DNA of 64,000 nucleotides from the NCBI RefSeq assembly GCF_028682475.1, contig NZ_JANHLE010000018.1, positions 1-64,000 of the forward strand. Reading direction: 5' to 3'. The position numbers and the translations under genes are program-made. The notes under the pieces were generated by a model. The model was not told the DNA's origin, did not search any database, and saw nothing but the letters and a program-made list of their open reading frames with translations. Positions 54,367 through 63,669 of this stretch are shown here, piece by piece (the first letter of the stretch is position 1; every line of letters starts with the position of its first letter). Source of the DNA: Pseudomonas putida. GTDB taxonomy: Bacteria > Pseudomonadota > Gammaproteobacteria > Pseudomonadales > Pseudomonadaceae.

Positions 54367-55932
54367 TTAATCCGCCATTTCGGTCTGGCGCTCGACCGGG
54401 TCGATCAATACCGCTTTCTGCTGGCGCACCATCAGGTCGAGGATCTCGTCCTGACGCTCACCCAGCACCCCGGAAAAGCTGATGCCGCTGGCCTTGCTCG
54501 GGGCCAGTATCGAGACCCGGTACAGTTCCACGCTCAACGGCGAGTCGATTGACAGCGGGCCGCTGCCGTTGGCCGCCAGCTCACCGCCGACGACGATCAG
54601 CGAGACCTTGGTGTCGAACGGGTCGAGGGCGATGTCGCGGTCGGTGTCGGAGAGGTCCTTGATGTGCCCGTAGACACCGACCAGGCCGTTGGCCATGGCG
54701 ACGTTTTCGTACAGGCGGATGTTGACGCTGTTGCGCACGCGAATGCCGTGGCGGCGGTTGTTGATCAGCTTGTTGCCCCAGATCAGGTTGTCGCCGCTCT
54801 CGTACAGGGTGATGCCGTCGGTGTGGTTGCGGTAGATCTCGTTGTAGGCGATCAGGTTGTTGACGCTGTTACGGTCGATCACCACGCCCGAGAGTTTGTT
54901 GTCGTAGCTCTTGTTGTTGATGATCCAGCTGTCGTTGACCTCACGGGAGACGATGATCCCGTGCTTTTTCTTGGTGCCGTACACGGTGTTGCCGGCGATG
55001 ATCAGACGGTGCGAACGGTCGTGCGGGTCGATGCCGTAGACAATGTTGTCGCGGTAGGTGCTGTCCTTGACCACGAAGTCGCTGGTTTCGTAGCAGTAGA
55101 AGCCGTACCACATGTCGCTGAATTCCGAGCCGATGATCCAGCCAGTGGGTTCGGCACGACCCATCTGCTTGGCCATGTTCGGCGTGTACTGGGAAATGCT
55201 CACCCCGTAGGACTTGCTTTTGGCATAGCCGAAGCTGGCCATCTGGCTGTTGACGATATAGGTCTCGGTGCCGCCCCAGGACAGCAGGAACGGGCGGAAC
55301 TCGTTGGGCGAACGGAACGTCGCCGGGCCGTTGTCCTTTTCGCGCCAGCCGGTCACCTTGGTGTCGGTGACGAACAGTTTGCCGTCGTTGACGAGGAAGG
55401 CGCCGCCTTCCTGGGAGAGGCGCAGTTCCTTGACCTTGGCGTCGATCTCCAGCACGCCCTTGGCGCCGACCACGATCGGCAGATGCGCCAGGTACACGCC
55501 CGGCGAAGTTTCGCTCAAATACTGCTTGGGCACGCGCTTGCTCAGTTCAGTGAAATCGACATGGCCGTCATCGATGAAGATCGCCTGCGGGATGCCGTGC
55601 TGACGCGCCACCCACTCGGCCATCTTGTTGTCGCCGCCGATGAATTCCTTGAGCGCATTTTCCTGCAGCATGCGCCGCACCGAGACCTTGCCCTTGTGCG
55701 TGCGCTGGATCTTTTTCTGCACAGCCTCGGCGCTGTAGCCGGACAGGTCGGGCAGGGTCGGCGCGGGAATCTGCAGCGGCTCGATCGGCGCGCTGCTGAC
55801 GGTGTAGGTCTTGGCCTGTTGCAGTCCTTTGGCCACCGGCACCGGTGCCTGGCTGTTGGCCAGGGCGATGCTGCTGGCCAGCAGCAGGCTGCCGGCCAGC
55901 AGGCGCTGCAGGGTGTTCGATTGAAGGCTCAT
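54367..55932 (-). CDS. algG: poly-mannuronate C5-epimerase AlgG
   Basis: 521 residues with a signal peptide (LLAGSLLLASSIALANSQ) and a right-handed parallel beta-helix of CASH repeats. The catalytic DPHD motif is at residues 302-305 (YGIDPHDRSHRLIIAGN). It converts mannuronate to guluronate within the polymer in the periplasm and shields polymer from AlgL. The gap to algE is 18 bases. Confidence 0.96.
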   Translation of the reverse strand: MSLQSNTLQRLLAGSLLLASSIALANSQAPVPVAKGLQQAKTYTVSSAPIEPLQIPAPTLPDLSGYSAEAVQKKIQRTHKGKVSVRRMLQENALKEFIGGDNKMAEWVARQHGIPQAIFIDDGHVDFTELSKRVPKQYLSETSPGVYLAHLPIVVGAKGVLEIDAKVKELRLSQEGGAFLVNDGKLFVTDTKVTGWREKDNGPATFRSPNEFRPFLLSWGGTETYIVNSQMASFGYAKSKSYGVSISQYTPNMAKQMGRAEPTGWIIGSEFSDMWYGFYCYETSDFVVKDSTYRDNIVYGIDPHDRSHRLIIAGNTVYGTKKKHGIIVSREVNDSWIINNKSYDNKLSGVVIDRNSVNNLIAYNEIYRNHTDGITLYESGDNLIWGNKLINNRRHGIRVRNSVNIRLYENVAMANGLVGVYGHIKDLSDTDRDIALDPFDTKVSLIVVGGELAANGSGPLSIDSPLSVELYRVSILAPSKASGISFSGVLGERQDEILDLMVRQQKAVLIDPVERQTEMAD

Positions 55933-55950
55933 ATCAGTGCACTCCAGGCA

Positions 55951-57432
55951 TCAGAAGCGCCAGACCACGTCGACAAAGGCGCGGTGCATGTACGAGTCCG
56001 CTTCCTTGCCATAGGCGTCACCCGGCTTGAACACGCCAGCGCGCAAGCGCACCAGCGCCGACGGCTCGTCGATCGACTGGCTCAAGCCAGCCGGCAGCAG
56101 GCCCTGCTTGAAGTACTTGGTGACCACCACGTCCATTTCCTGGCCGAGGTCTTTCTCGCCCTGGATCAGCGGACGGTTGATGCCGTTGTCTTCGACCACC
56201 GCGTTGATGCCGCTGCTGCCGATGTTCTGGTCGCCATCGACGCGCCAGAATTTGTGGTAGATCAGGCTGGCGTCGTAGTCGTCGCGCAGTTGCCAGGAGG
56301 TGAACAGGGTCGCCGCCTGGAGGTTGCCGAGCTCGCCACGGAACGCTTCACCGAAGCGGTGTACGCGCGAGCGGGTGCCGGTGAAATTGGAGCGGTTGCT
56401 CTCGAGGCCGGTTTGCTCGTAATTGCCCGAACCGTCGCTGCCACCACCGCCGCTGCCGCGGGCATAGGCGGCGCCGACTTGCCAGTTGGGATCAAGGCGC
56501 AGGCGGATACCGAGGTCGGTGGCCCAGGCGTTGACGTCACCGCTCTGCTTGCCGCTGGCCACTTGCTCGCCGTTGACCGTGGTGGTGTTGAGGCTGTCGC
56601 GGTCACCGCTCAGCCAGGTCACGCTGCCCCAGTAGTTGACGCGGTTCTGGTTGCGCCAGTTGTAGGCGTCGCTGTTGGCCTCAAGGCCCAGCCAGGTGAG
56701 GTCGCCGGTGCGGGTCTTGTCCAGCGCATCGACATTTTCGCCGGGGCTTTTCAGGTTGCCGTCGTCATGGGTGTGGTGGGCGCGCAGGCCGACCCAGTGG
56801 CCAGGTGTCCACTGGGTGGCGATGTCGCCGTAGACGTGCAGGCGGTCCTTGTCTTCCGGCGCCAGCTCGGTGAGGTCGGTGCGGTATTCGCTGAAGCGTT
56901 CGGCAACGCCGAGGTTGGCGCGTAGCAGGGTGGTGTCGAAGGTCCAGTTCAGCGCTTCGATGTTGGTGTCGCGCCACATGCCGTCGTCGTTGCGCAGGCG
57001 CTGGCGGCCGAAGCGCAGCTGCTCGCCGGGGTAGGCGGTCAGGCCGCTGTAGCCGACCCAGAACTCACGCATCGCCAGGTAGCTCTTGTCGGCTTCGCGG
57101 CCGTCGGCACTGCTGTTGTCAGATTCGGCTTCGTCACCGGACTGGCGCAGGGTATCGGTCTCGATGATATCGGTGGCCGCCACCGCCTGGCCCATGGCGA
57201 AGGCGCTCCAGTTGCCGCGCTCGCCATAGACCCACGGGCGCAGGTCCAGACCCAGGCCGTTGACGTCGCCGCCGGAGCGGGTGCCGAGGTCGCGGTCGTC
57301 TTCGGACTGGGCGGTGATCTTCACGTCCAGGCCGAAGTTCTTTTCAGCGGTCATCGCCGCCAGGGTCGGGCACGACCAGAGCAGGGCGAAGCCAAGGCCG
57401 AGACCGGCTTTCATCCACGGATTGAGTGTCAT
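55951..57432 (-). CDS. algE: alginate outer membrane export porin AlgE
   Basis: 493 residues with a signal peptide ([16 protein letters not shown]) and a barrel with many aromatic-ended strands, ending FVDVVWRF, matching the 18-strand AlgE. It exports the anionic polymer through an Arg/Lys-lined pore. Its ATG overlaps the algK stop (ATGA), coupling it to the scaffold lipoprotein that it binds. Confidence 0.96.
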   Translation of the reverse strand: MTLNPWMKAGLGLGFALLWSCPTLAAMTAEKNFGLDVKITAQSEDDRDLGTRSGGDVNGLGLDLRPWVYGERGNWSAFAMGQAVAATDIIETDTLRQSGDEAESDNSSADGREADKSYLAMREFWVGYSGLTAYPGEQLRFGRQRLRNDDGMWRDTNIEALNWTFDTTLLRANLGVAERFSEYRTDLTELAPEDKDRLHVYGDIATQWTPGHWVGLRAHHTHDDGNLKSPGENVDALDKTRTGDLTWLGLEANSDAYNWRNQNRVNYWGSVTWLSGDRDSLNTTTVNGEQVASGKQSGDVNAWATDLGIRLRLDPNWQVGAAYARGSGGGGSDGSGNYEQTGLESNRSNFTGTRSRVHRFGEAFRGELGNLQAATLFTSWQLRDDYDASLIYHKFWRVDGDQNIGSSGINAVVEDNGINRPLIQGEKDLGQEMDVVVTKYFKQGLLPAGLSQSIDEPSALVRLRAGVFKPGDAYGKEADSYMHRAFVDVVWRF

Positions 57433-58913
57433 AGGGAGTCCTCGCCTTCTACGGGTTCTTGCACAGCCTGCATGGCCAAGGCAGCTGCGCCCTGACCGAT
57501 GGCGCCACGGGCCTGGCGCTCTTGTTGCAACAGGCGTTCGGCCTGAGCTTTCTGCGCTGGATTGAGTTGCTGGTCGAGCCGGGCGGCCAGCTCACGCGAT
57601 TGGTCGCTGGGGTTGGCTTGCGCCAGCTGGCTGAAGACCCAGGCGTTGACCAGGTCCTGGCGGATGCCGTGGCCTTCGCTGAACAACTGCGCCAGGGCGT
57701 AGTCGGCGCTGAGCTGGCCGCCGCGGGCGGCAGTGAGCAGGTGGTCGACGGCGTTCTGCGGATCGACGTTGCCCAGGTAGCCGCGGCGATAGAGCTGTCC
57801 GAGGTAGTAATGGGCGCTGACTTCCCCGGCATTGGCGGCGCTGAGCAGATGGTTTTCGGCCTTCTGCGCGTCGGCCGGTACGGTCTTGCCTTCGTAGTAC
57901 AGGCGACCGAGCAACAGTTCGGCGCGGGGTTGTTCCGCCGCGCGGCCCTTGTCGATGTATTCCAGCAACTTGTCGGTGTCGCCAAGCTCGGGGAAGTCAT
58001 AGAGCAGTTGCGCCAGGCTGACCCAGGATCCGGGATTGACCGGCGCAACCTGTTCGAGCAGGGCCTTGGCGGTTTTCTCGTCGGTCTGCCCGAGGCTGCG
58101 GTCGGCCAGGACGCGGGCAACGCTGTCGACCCGGGTAGCCGGGATCGCGCCGCGCTGGTAGGCGCTTTTCAGCTGCTCGATCAGCGCCGCTTGTTGATCA
58201 GCCTGGCTGCGTTTCTGGTAGACAGTTGCCAGCTCGACGTAGCAGATGTCGGTGCTGGTCAGCGCGGCTTTGCAGATTCGCTCGACTTCGGCCAGGTGCT
58301 GGTCGTAGGTATTCTGGGTGCGGTACAGAAGGATCTGGGCCAGGCCTGCTTCTGGATAGCCGGCGGCGCGCCACTGATCGATCTGCTGTTGTGCGTTGGT
58401 GCCGGGGAAGCTCTGCGTGTATTGCAAGTAGAGCATCGCCAACGGGATCAGGGTGTTGCCCTCGCCATTGGCGAAGGCTTTTTTGAGCAGCGTTTCAGCT
58501 TCCTGGCGTTCGGCTTGAGTGGCGTCTGGCTTGGCGGCCAGCAGACGACCAAGGCGAGCCTGGGCGCGCGGCGAGATATCGGCGGCGGCGCGGTAGGTCG
58601 CTTCGGCTTGCTTGAGCTTGGCCGGGTCGCGGGTTTCCATCTGGATATCGGCAAGGCCCACCTGGGCCTCGCTGTAACCGAGGTCGGCCAGTTGCCGGTA
58701 GTTTTGCTCAGCCAGGGCCGTGTCGCCGCGCTTGAGCGCTTCGTTGGCCAGGCGCTGGTCGGGCAGGCCGGCACAACCGGCCAGGCTGATGGCCAGAGCC
58801 AGACCCAGGGCAGCACAACTGTGGGAGCGGGCTTGCCCCGCGATAAAGGCAGTGAAGTTTCTAGAGCAATCGCGGGGCAAGCCCGCTCCCACAGGGTAAT
58901 TGGCATGGTTCAT
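57429..58913 (-). CDS. algK: alginate TPR/Sel1 lipoprotein AlgK with a REP doublet inside its signal peptide
   Basis: 494 residues against about 475 in P. aeruginosa. TPR/Sel1 repeats run through the protein ([39 protein letters not shown]). It is an outer membrane lipoprotein guiding AlgE assembly. The signal begins MNHANYP, then VGAGLPRD...IAGQARSH from the REP doublet at 58820-58894, then hydrophobic [15 protein letters not shown] with lipobox Cys47. Without the insert the signal would be about 22 residues, as usual. The start is 12 bases after alg44. Confidence 0.94.
   Translation of the reverse strand: MNHANYPVGAGLPRDCSRNFTAFIAGQARSHSCAALGLALAISLAGCAGLPDQRLANEALKRGDTALAEQNYRQLADLGYSEAQVGLADIQMETRDPAKLKQAEATYRAAADISPRAQARLGRLLAAKPDATQAERQEAETLLKKAFANGEGNTLIPLAMLYLQYTQSFPGTNAQQQIDQWRAAGYPEAGLAQILLYRTQNTYDQHLAEVERICKAALTSTDICYVELATVYQKRSQADQQAALIEQLKSAYQRGAIPATRVDSVARVLADRSLGQTDEKTAKALLEQVAPVNPGSWVSLAQLLYDFPELGDTDKLLEYIDKGRAAEQPRAELLLGRLYYEGKTVPADAQKAENHLLSAANAGEVSAHYYLGQLYRRGYLGNVDPQNAVDHLLTAARGGQLSADYALAQLFSEGHGIRQDLVNAWVFSQLAQANPSDQSRELAARLDQQLNPAQKAQAERLLQQERQARGAIGQGAAALAMQAVQEPVEGEDSL
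58820..58894. repeat. REP doublet inside the algK signal-peptide coding region
   Basis: Two inverted REP copies in the same reading frames as in algL (VGAGLPRD and IAGQARSH), 24-base centre. No stop is introduced. Confidence 0.92.
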
Positions 58914-58925
58914 GGGCAGATCCTC

Positions 58926-60092
58926 TTAAAGCCCACGGGCCACGGCTTTGTCGATCAGCCAGTCCAACGACGGGCCACGATTGCTGTCCACCGCTACCGG
59001 GCGGCCAGCCAGTTCGGCGGGCAATGCGCCTTCCGGTTTGATCTGCACGCGAATGTCCGAAGACAGGTCTTCGCTGTTGAGGCTGGTGCTGCTGACGATC
59101 TGGCCTGTGCGCCATTCGTCTTCGCCAGCGATCTGGAAGTTGACCCGGGTACCCGGCTGCACGTCGTCGAACTGGCGATAGCTGAAACGCGCCTCGACGG
59201 TCGGATTGACCGTGCGCGGAATCAGCTGGAAGATCACCTGGCCTTTGCTCGCGTACTGGCCGTCATCCACCAGTTGGCGGGCGACCACGCAATCGCAAGG
59301 GCTGGTCAGGGTGCCGCTCATTTGCTTGCCAAACAGCTCTTCGACTTTGCTCGGCTCAAGCTGCTGGTCGTCCAGATGGCCTTTGAGCATGTCCAGCATG
59401 CTGGTGCTGAACGAGGCCAGCGGTGCGCCTTTGGCTACCTGCCCACCTCCTTCGACCAGGCCTTGTACGGTGCCGTCGCGGGGCATGGTGACGTTGGTGG
59501 TCGGCACGCTGACCACGCCGGCCTGGGCATGGCTGACGAAGTACAGGCCATACACCGACTTGGCGATGAAGCCGAACGCCGCCACACCGACCACGAATAC
59601 ACCGAGGCTGAAGGTCACCGCCCGCAGGCGGCCGAGGGCACTCATGCCGCCGTTGGCGTCTTTCTGTTTGCGCGCCTTGGTGAAGTTGTCGCGCTGCAGG
59701 GTGCTGAGCACATCGCCCATGGTGATCAGCTCGCCCGACAGGTGCGAGGTGATGATGTGCCGCAGGGTGGCGATATCGCGCGGTTCAAGGTTCTGGAACT
59801 GCACGCCGGTACGGCCGCTGGACGGCTCGAAGGAGCGCACCTGGAACTCGATGTCCATGGCCAGGCCAAGCTTGTCGACGGTGAACTGCAAGCGTCCGCG
59901 CAGCACATCGCCGGCTTTCAACGGCTGCTTGGCATGGAAGCTCAAGCCCCCGGCAGACAGGTCGTCGACCTTCACTTCCAGGGTTTCGCGGCCGGCCCCC
60001 AGGTAACGCAATTTGGCCGGGATGCGCACCCGGGCGTGCTGGCGCTGGGCTTCGGACTCATGCACGACATTGACGTTCACGGCGGTATTCAT
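58926..60092 (-). CDS. alg44: c-di-GMP-binding alginate polymerase subunit Alg44
   Basis: 388 residues. The N-terminal PilZ domain has the c-di-GMP residues Arg17 and Arg21 (RQHAR) and Asp44 and Ser46 (DDLSAGG), at the same numbers as P. aeruginosa Alg44. One transmembrane helix (VTFSLGVFVVGVAAFGFIA) is followed by a periplasmic HlyD-like domain. It activates Alg8 when c-di-GMP is bound. The gap to alg8 is 37 bases. Confidence 0.97.
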   Translation of the reverse strand: MNTAVNVNVVHESEAQRQHARVRIPAKLRYLGAGRETLEVKVDDLSAGGLSFHAKQPLKAGDVLRGRLQFTVDKLGLAMDIEFQVRSFEPSSGRTGVQFQNLEPRDIATLRHIITSHLSGELITMGDVLSTLQRDNFTKARKQKDANGGMSALGRLRAVTFSLGVFVVGVAAFGFIAKSVYGLYFVSHAQAGVVSVPTTNVTMPRDGTVQGLVEGGGQVAKGAPLASFSTSMLDMLKGHLDDQQLEPSKVEELFGKQMSGTLTSPCDCVVARQLVDDGQYASKGQVIFQLIPRTVNPTVEARFSYRQFDDVQPGTRVNFQIAGEDEWRTGQIVSSTSLNSEDLSSDIRVQIKPEGALPAELAGRPVAVDSNRGPSLDWLIDKAVARGL

Positions 60093-60129
60093 GGCGATTT
60101 GTTCCTGTTTAATCCAATCGGTTTCCGGC

Positions 60130-61620
60130 TCACACGACCATGAACAGCACAGCGATGAAGATGCTGGCCGCCGAGAAGGTCATGGTCCGGGAGGACCAGG
60201 TGTTGAACCATTGTTGAAAGCTGGCGAGATCGCGTTTGAGGGCAGTGGGCTGGCGCGTCCAGGACTGTTTGTCGAGGCGGAAGAACACGTAGATCTTCAT
60301 GATCGCGCCGACGATCTGGTTGTAATAAAGGATCAGCGGGTAGGCCGGACCGATTTTGTGGCCCGAGCACAGCAGCATGAAGGTCAGGATCAGGCGGGTG
60401 ATGCCGATCCACAGCAGGTACACCAGGAGGAATGCCGGGCCGAATTTCAGGCTGGCAATCACGGCGACGGTGAGGCCCAGGAGGCTGGTCCACATCGACA
60501 CGCGCTGATCGAACAGCACCACACTGGTGAACAGGCCCAGACGGCGGATACCCAGGCCCAGGGCCCGCGAGTTCTGCCGTAGGTTGTTGCCGTACCAGCG
60601 GTACATCAGTTTGCGGCTGGCCTTGATGAAGCTCTTCTCCGGCGGGTGCTCGACCGTGTTGATCGCCGCGTCCGGCACGTAGAAGGTGTCGTAGCCCAGG
60701 CGCATGAGGCTGAACCAGCTGGACTTGTCGTCACCGGTGAGGAACTTGAAGCGGCCCAGGCGCCAGTGCTGCAGCGAGTCGTTCTCGACGTCGGCGATGA
60801 ATTCGGGGTTGGTCACCACTGCAGCGCGGAACACCGACATGCGCCCGGTCATGGTCAGCACGCGCTTGGACAGGGCCATCGAACACATGTTGATGTGGCG
60901 TTGGGCGAAGCGCAGCTTGTGCCACTCGCTCATGATGTAGCCGCCACGCACTTCGCAGAATTCGTTGGTGGTCAGGCCGCCGACATTGGCGAACAACTTG
61001 AACCACGGCACGGTCTTGCGCACCACGCCTTCACCGAGCACGGTGTCGCCGTCGATCACCGCGACCACGGCATTGTCGTCTGGCAGGTGGCGGGAGATGG
61101 CGCGAAAGCCGTAGGCCAGGCCGTCACGTTTACCGGTCCCGGCGATGCGCACGAAATCCAGGGTGACGCGGTCTGGTGGATTGAATTTTTCCCAGAGGCT
61201 TTTCACCAGCAGTTCGTCGGACATTTCCACCAGCGAGCAGACCACCGTGGTCGGGTAGCCGCAGTCGATCGCTTCGCGGATCACCGAGCTGTAGACCTGG
61301 GCGGTGGTCAGGGCGTCGATGCGAAAGCTGGTGACCATCAGGTAGACATGCGACGGATCAGCGGCGCTGCCCAGCTTGCGCACTTTGCGCCGCAGCAGCG
61401 GGTAGACCACATAGAGAAACAGCATGCCGCGCACAAAGTGCGTGGCACCCATGGAATAGCGCCAGATACCGACGGCGCCGACGAGGAAAATGAAATCCTT
61501 CGAGTCGGGGTCGAAAATGGAGTTGGGCAAGGCCAGGGCGATCAACATGAGCAGGCTCACGTAGAACAGCCAACCGGCGACCTGTAGCAGGCCGTGCTTG
61601 AGCCTTTGCATGTTCTGCAT
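60130..61620 (-). CDS. alg8: alginate polymerase glycosyltransferase Alg8
   Basis: 496 residues, GT2 family, with membrane helices at the N-terminus ([16 protein letters not shown]) and C-terminus. The cytoplasmic catalytic domain carries the Asp motif [12 protein letters not shown] and [15 protein letters not shown] plus an RWYGN element near the acceptor site. It polymerises GDP-mannuronate and, with Alg44, moves the chain across the inner membrane. It lies 63 bases after algD. Confidence 0.97.
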   Translation of the reverse strand: MQNMQRLKHGLLQVAGWLFYVSLLMLIALALPNSIFDPDSKDFIFLVGAVGIWRYSMGATHFVRGMLFLYVVYPLLRRKVRKLGSAADPSHVYLMVTSFRIDALTTAQVYSSVIREAIDCGYPTTVVCSLVEMSDELLVKSLWEKFNPPDRVTLDFVRIAGTGKRDGLAYGFRAISRHLPDDNAVVAVIDGDTVLGEGVVRKTVPWFKLFANVGGLTTNEFCEVRGGYIMSEWHKLRFAQRHINMCSMALSKRVLTMTGRMSVFRAAVVTNPEFIADVENDSLQHWRLGRFKFLTGDDKSSWFSLMRLGYDTFYVPDAAINTVEHPPEKSFIKASRKLMYRWYGNNLRQNSRALGLGIRRLGLFTSVVLFDQRVSMWTSLLGLTVAVIASLKFGPAFLLVYLLWIGITRLILTFMLLCSGHKIGPAYPLILYYNQIVGAIMKIYVFFRLDKQSWTRQPTALKRDLASFQQWFNTWSSRTMTFSAASIFIAVLFMVV

Positions 61621-61683
61621 CCGTATCCAGAGAGGGGAATAGGGTGCTGCACAGGGCCCGCAGGCCCTGCGCAGCCTGCCGGG

Positions 61684-63000
61684 TTACCAGCAGATACCTT
61701 CGGTGCGGGTGGCCGGCGAGCTGGCTTTGTTCATGAACCCGACCAGGTCGATGACCTGCTTGCCTTCCGGCGCTTGCTGGGCGAGGGCGCGGAACTTCTC
61801 GTCGCGGTTACCCAGCACGATCACGTCGGCGTGGTGGATGACCTGGTCGAAGTCGGCGTTGAGCAAGGAGGAGACGTGGGGGATCTTCGACTCGATGTAG
61901 TCCTTGTTCGCGCCGTGAACACGGGCGTACTCGACGTTGCTGTCGTAGATGTTCAGCTCATAGCCCTTGCCGATCAGACGCTCGGCCAGTTCCACCAGCG
62001 GGCTTTCACGCAGGTCGTCGGTGCCGGCCTTGAAGCTCAGACCGAGCAGGGCGACCTTGCGCTTGTCGTGGCTTTCGATGATGTCGAAGGCGTTCTGCAC
62101 CTGCGATTCGTTGCTGGTCATCAGCGAGTTGAGCAGCGGCGCCCGCACGTCCAGGCTGCTGGCCCGGTAGGTCAGGGCACGCACGTCCTTGGGCAGGCAC
62201 GAACCGCCGAAGGCAAAGCCCGGGCGCATATAGTACTGCGAGAGGTTCAGGGCTTTGTCCTGGCAGACCACGTCCATCACTTCGCGGCCATCGACCCCGA
62301 CCGCTTTGGCGATGTTGCCGATCTCGTTGGCGAAGGTCACTTTCGCCGCGTGCCAGACGTTGCAGGTGTACTTGATCATCTCGGCGACTTCGATGTCCTT
62401 GCGGATCACCGGTGCGTCGAGTTCCTCGTACAGTGACTGCAGGACATCGCCGCTGGCCTTGTCCAGTTCGCCGATGACGGTCATCGGAGGCTGGTCGTAA
62501 TCCTTGATCGCGGTGCTTTCACGCAGGAACTCCGGGTTGACCGCCACGCCGAAATCGACGCCGGCTTTCTTCCCCGAGCAGTCTTCGAGAATTGGGATCA
62601 CCACGTTCTTCACCGTGCCTGGCAGCACGGTACTGCGTACCACGATGGTGTGGCGGCTGGCTTTTTCGCGCAGCACAAAACCGATTTCGCGGCACACCGA
62701 CTCGATGTACTCCAGGCCCAGATCGCCGTTCTTCTTGCTCGGCGTACCGACGCAGATCATCGACAGGTCGCTGTCGCGGATCGCCGCGGCAAAGTCGGTG
62801 GTGCCACGCAGGCGGCCGGTGTCGATACCCTGTTGCAAGAGTGCTTCAAGCCCGGGTTCGACGATGGGCGATTTGCCCTGGTTGATCAGGTCGATCTTGG
62901 TCCTGGAAACATCCACGCCAATCACTTCATGACCCCGTGCGGACAGGCAGCCTGCACAGACTGCACCTACATAACCCAAACCAAAGATGCTGATACGCAT
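61684..63000 (-). CDS. algD: GDP-mannose 6-dehydrogenase AlgD
   Basis: 438 residues. The NAD-binding motif GLGYVGAVCAGC is at the N-terminus; the catalytic cysteine in FAFGGSCLPKD is residue 268, as in P. aeruginosa. It oxidises GDP-mannose to GDP-mannuronate, the committed step. The ATG at 63000 follows GAGGTGAT by seven bases; an in-frame start three codons upstream overlaps that site. It is the first gene of the operon, behind an AlgU-type promoter and a long leader. Confidence 0.97.
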   Translation of the reverse strand: MRISIFGLGYVGAVCAGCLSARGHEVIGVDVSRTKIDLINQGKSPIVEPGLEALLQQGIDTGRLRGTTDFAAAIRDSDLSMICVGTPSKKNGDLGLEYIESVCREIGFVLREKASRHTIVVRSTVLPGTVKNVVIPILEDCSGKKAGVDFGVAVNPEFLRESTAIKDYDQPPMTVIGELDKASGDVLQSLYEELDAPVIRKDIEVAEMIKYTCNVWHAAKVTFANEIGNIAKAVGVDGREVMDVVCQDKALNLSQYYMRPGFAFGGSCLPKDVRALTYRASSLDVRAPLLNSLMTSNESQVQNAFDIIESHDKRKVALLGLSFKAGTDDLRESPLVELAERLIGKGYELNIYDSNVEYARVHGANKDYIESKIPHVSSLLNADFDQVIHHADVIVLGNRDEKFRALAQQAPEGKQVIDLVGFMNKASSPATRTEGICW

Positions 63001-63362
63001 CGCTATCACCTCATGTGTTTATCATGCCGGCTCAACTTGCAGAGCCAGACCGGATTGATTAACCAGCAATGTCGGGGCGAACGGAGTTGTGGCAAAAAGA
63101 TGTCACTTCACCGTGCGCAGGCATATAAATATGGAGTGCAAATTAATCTGCACTCAAAGTTGGCAGCCAATGGCCAATAGTTATGGACGTGCCCTGAAAT
63201 GCAGCCGTCTTTATTGCAGTTCTGTTTTAAGAGACTGCAGTGCTTGCTCTTTCAAATGGATAAAGTCCTTTGAAATCAACCACTAGGACGATTTTATCGG
63301 GCGCGGATCTCCTGGGTTCGCTGTAGGTCATCTCTTACACAACTCTCGAGAATCGTTACCGG
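63001..63362 (-). other. algD 5' leader of about 360 bases, no gene seen
   Basis: Between the predicted start of transcription and algD there is no supported reading frame. The leader is A+T richer than the genes. It holds two inverted repeats: GAGTGCA with complement around an 8-base loop at 63134-63155, and TGCAGT with complement at 63215-63239. A minus-strand TCCGTTCGCC at 63075-63084 resembles the AlgR core CCGTTCGTC at 8 of 9 positions. The P. aeruginosa algD leader has a similar length. Confidence 0.55.
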
Positions 63363-63365
63363 TGG

Positions 63366-63394
63366 TATGAGCGATGGGCGAGGGGATAAGTTCC
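63366..63394 (-). promoter_or_regulatory. AlgU (sigma-22/RpoE-type) promoter of the alginate operon
   Basis: On the minus strand, GGAACTT at 63388-63394, then 17 bases, then TCATA at 63366-63370. This matches the AlgU consensus GAACTT-N16/17-TCtgA and the P. aeruginosa algD promoter in spacing and in the following CCACC. The start of transcription would lie near 63360, giving a leader of about 360 bases. Confidence 0.8.
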
Positions 63395-63598
63395 GGGAGA
63401 GGTTCTGCGAAGGTGAAAGATTTTTAAATAATTATTGAAGTGCCAGTACTTTCACTTTGATAGCACTCGGCAGTTTCGTCCCTGTATATAAAGGGCGAAC
63501 TCGAGGAGGGATGTTTTATTGCCAGTATCGGAAATTATTTTTTGAAATTTTGCAAAAAATTACCGATGGCCTTAATGGCGTTTTGCAATGTTGGCGTC
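63395..63598. other. upstream regulatory region of algD, no gene seen
   Basis: About 200 A+T-rich bases separate the promoter from a REP doublet. No supported open frame. The algD upstream region is where AlgR, AmrZ and AlgB bind in P. aeruginosa; no clear copy of those sites was recognised here. Confidence 0.4.
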
Positions 63599-63664
63599 AT
63601 TGCGGGGCAAGTCCGCTCCCACTGCAATTAAATTGCCACTGTGGGAGCGGGCTTGCCCCGCGAT
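63599..63664. repeat. REP doublet (REPIN) between algD region and yaaA
   Basis: Two inverted REP copies; one arm carries a C-to-T change (AAGTCCGC). They lie right after the yaaA stop. Confidence 0.88.
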
Positions 63665-63669
63665 GCTGT

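Noticed and set aside
54664..56925. A 753-residue open frame on the plus strand across algG and algE
   Set aside because: It is antisense to two well-supported genes; long antisense frames are common in high-G+C DNA. Its composition (Val/Ala/Asp/His runs) matches the complement of the real codons and shows no domain.
57459..60143. An 894-residue plus-strand open frame across algK and alg44
   Set aside because: Antisense shadow of algK and alg44, including the REP doublet; no ribosome site or domain.
130..63664. Repeated 20-25 base palindromes as a possible CRISPR array
   Set aside because: The copies are dispersed singly or as inverted pairs, not in tandem with regular spacers, and match the Pseudomonas REP family.
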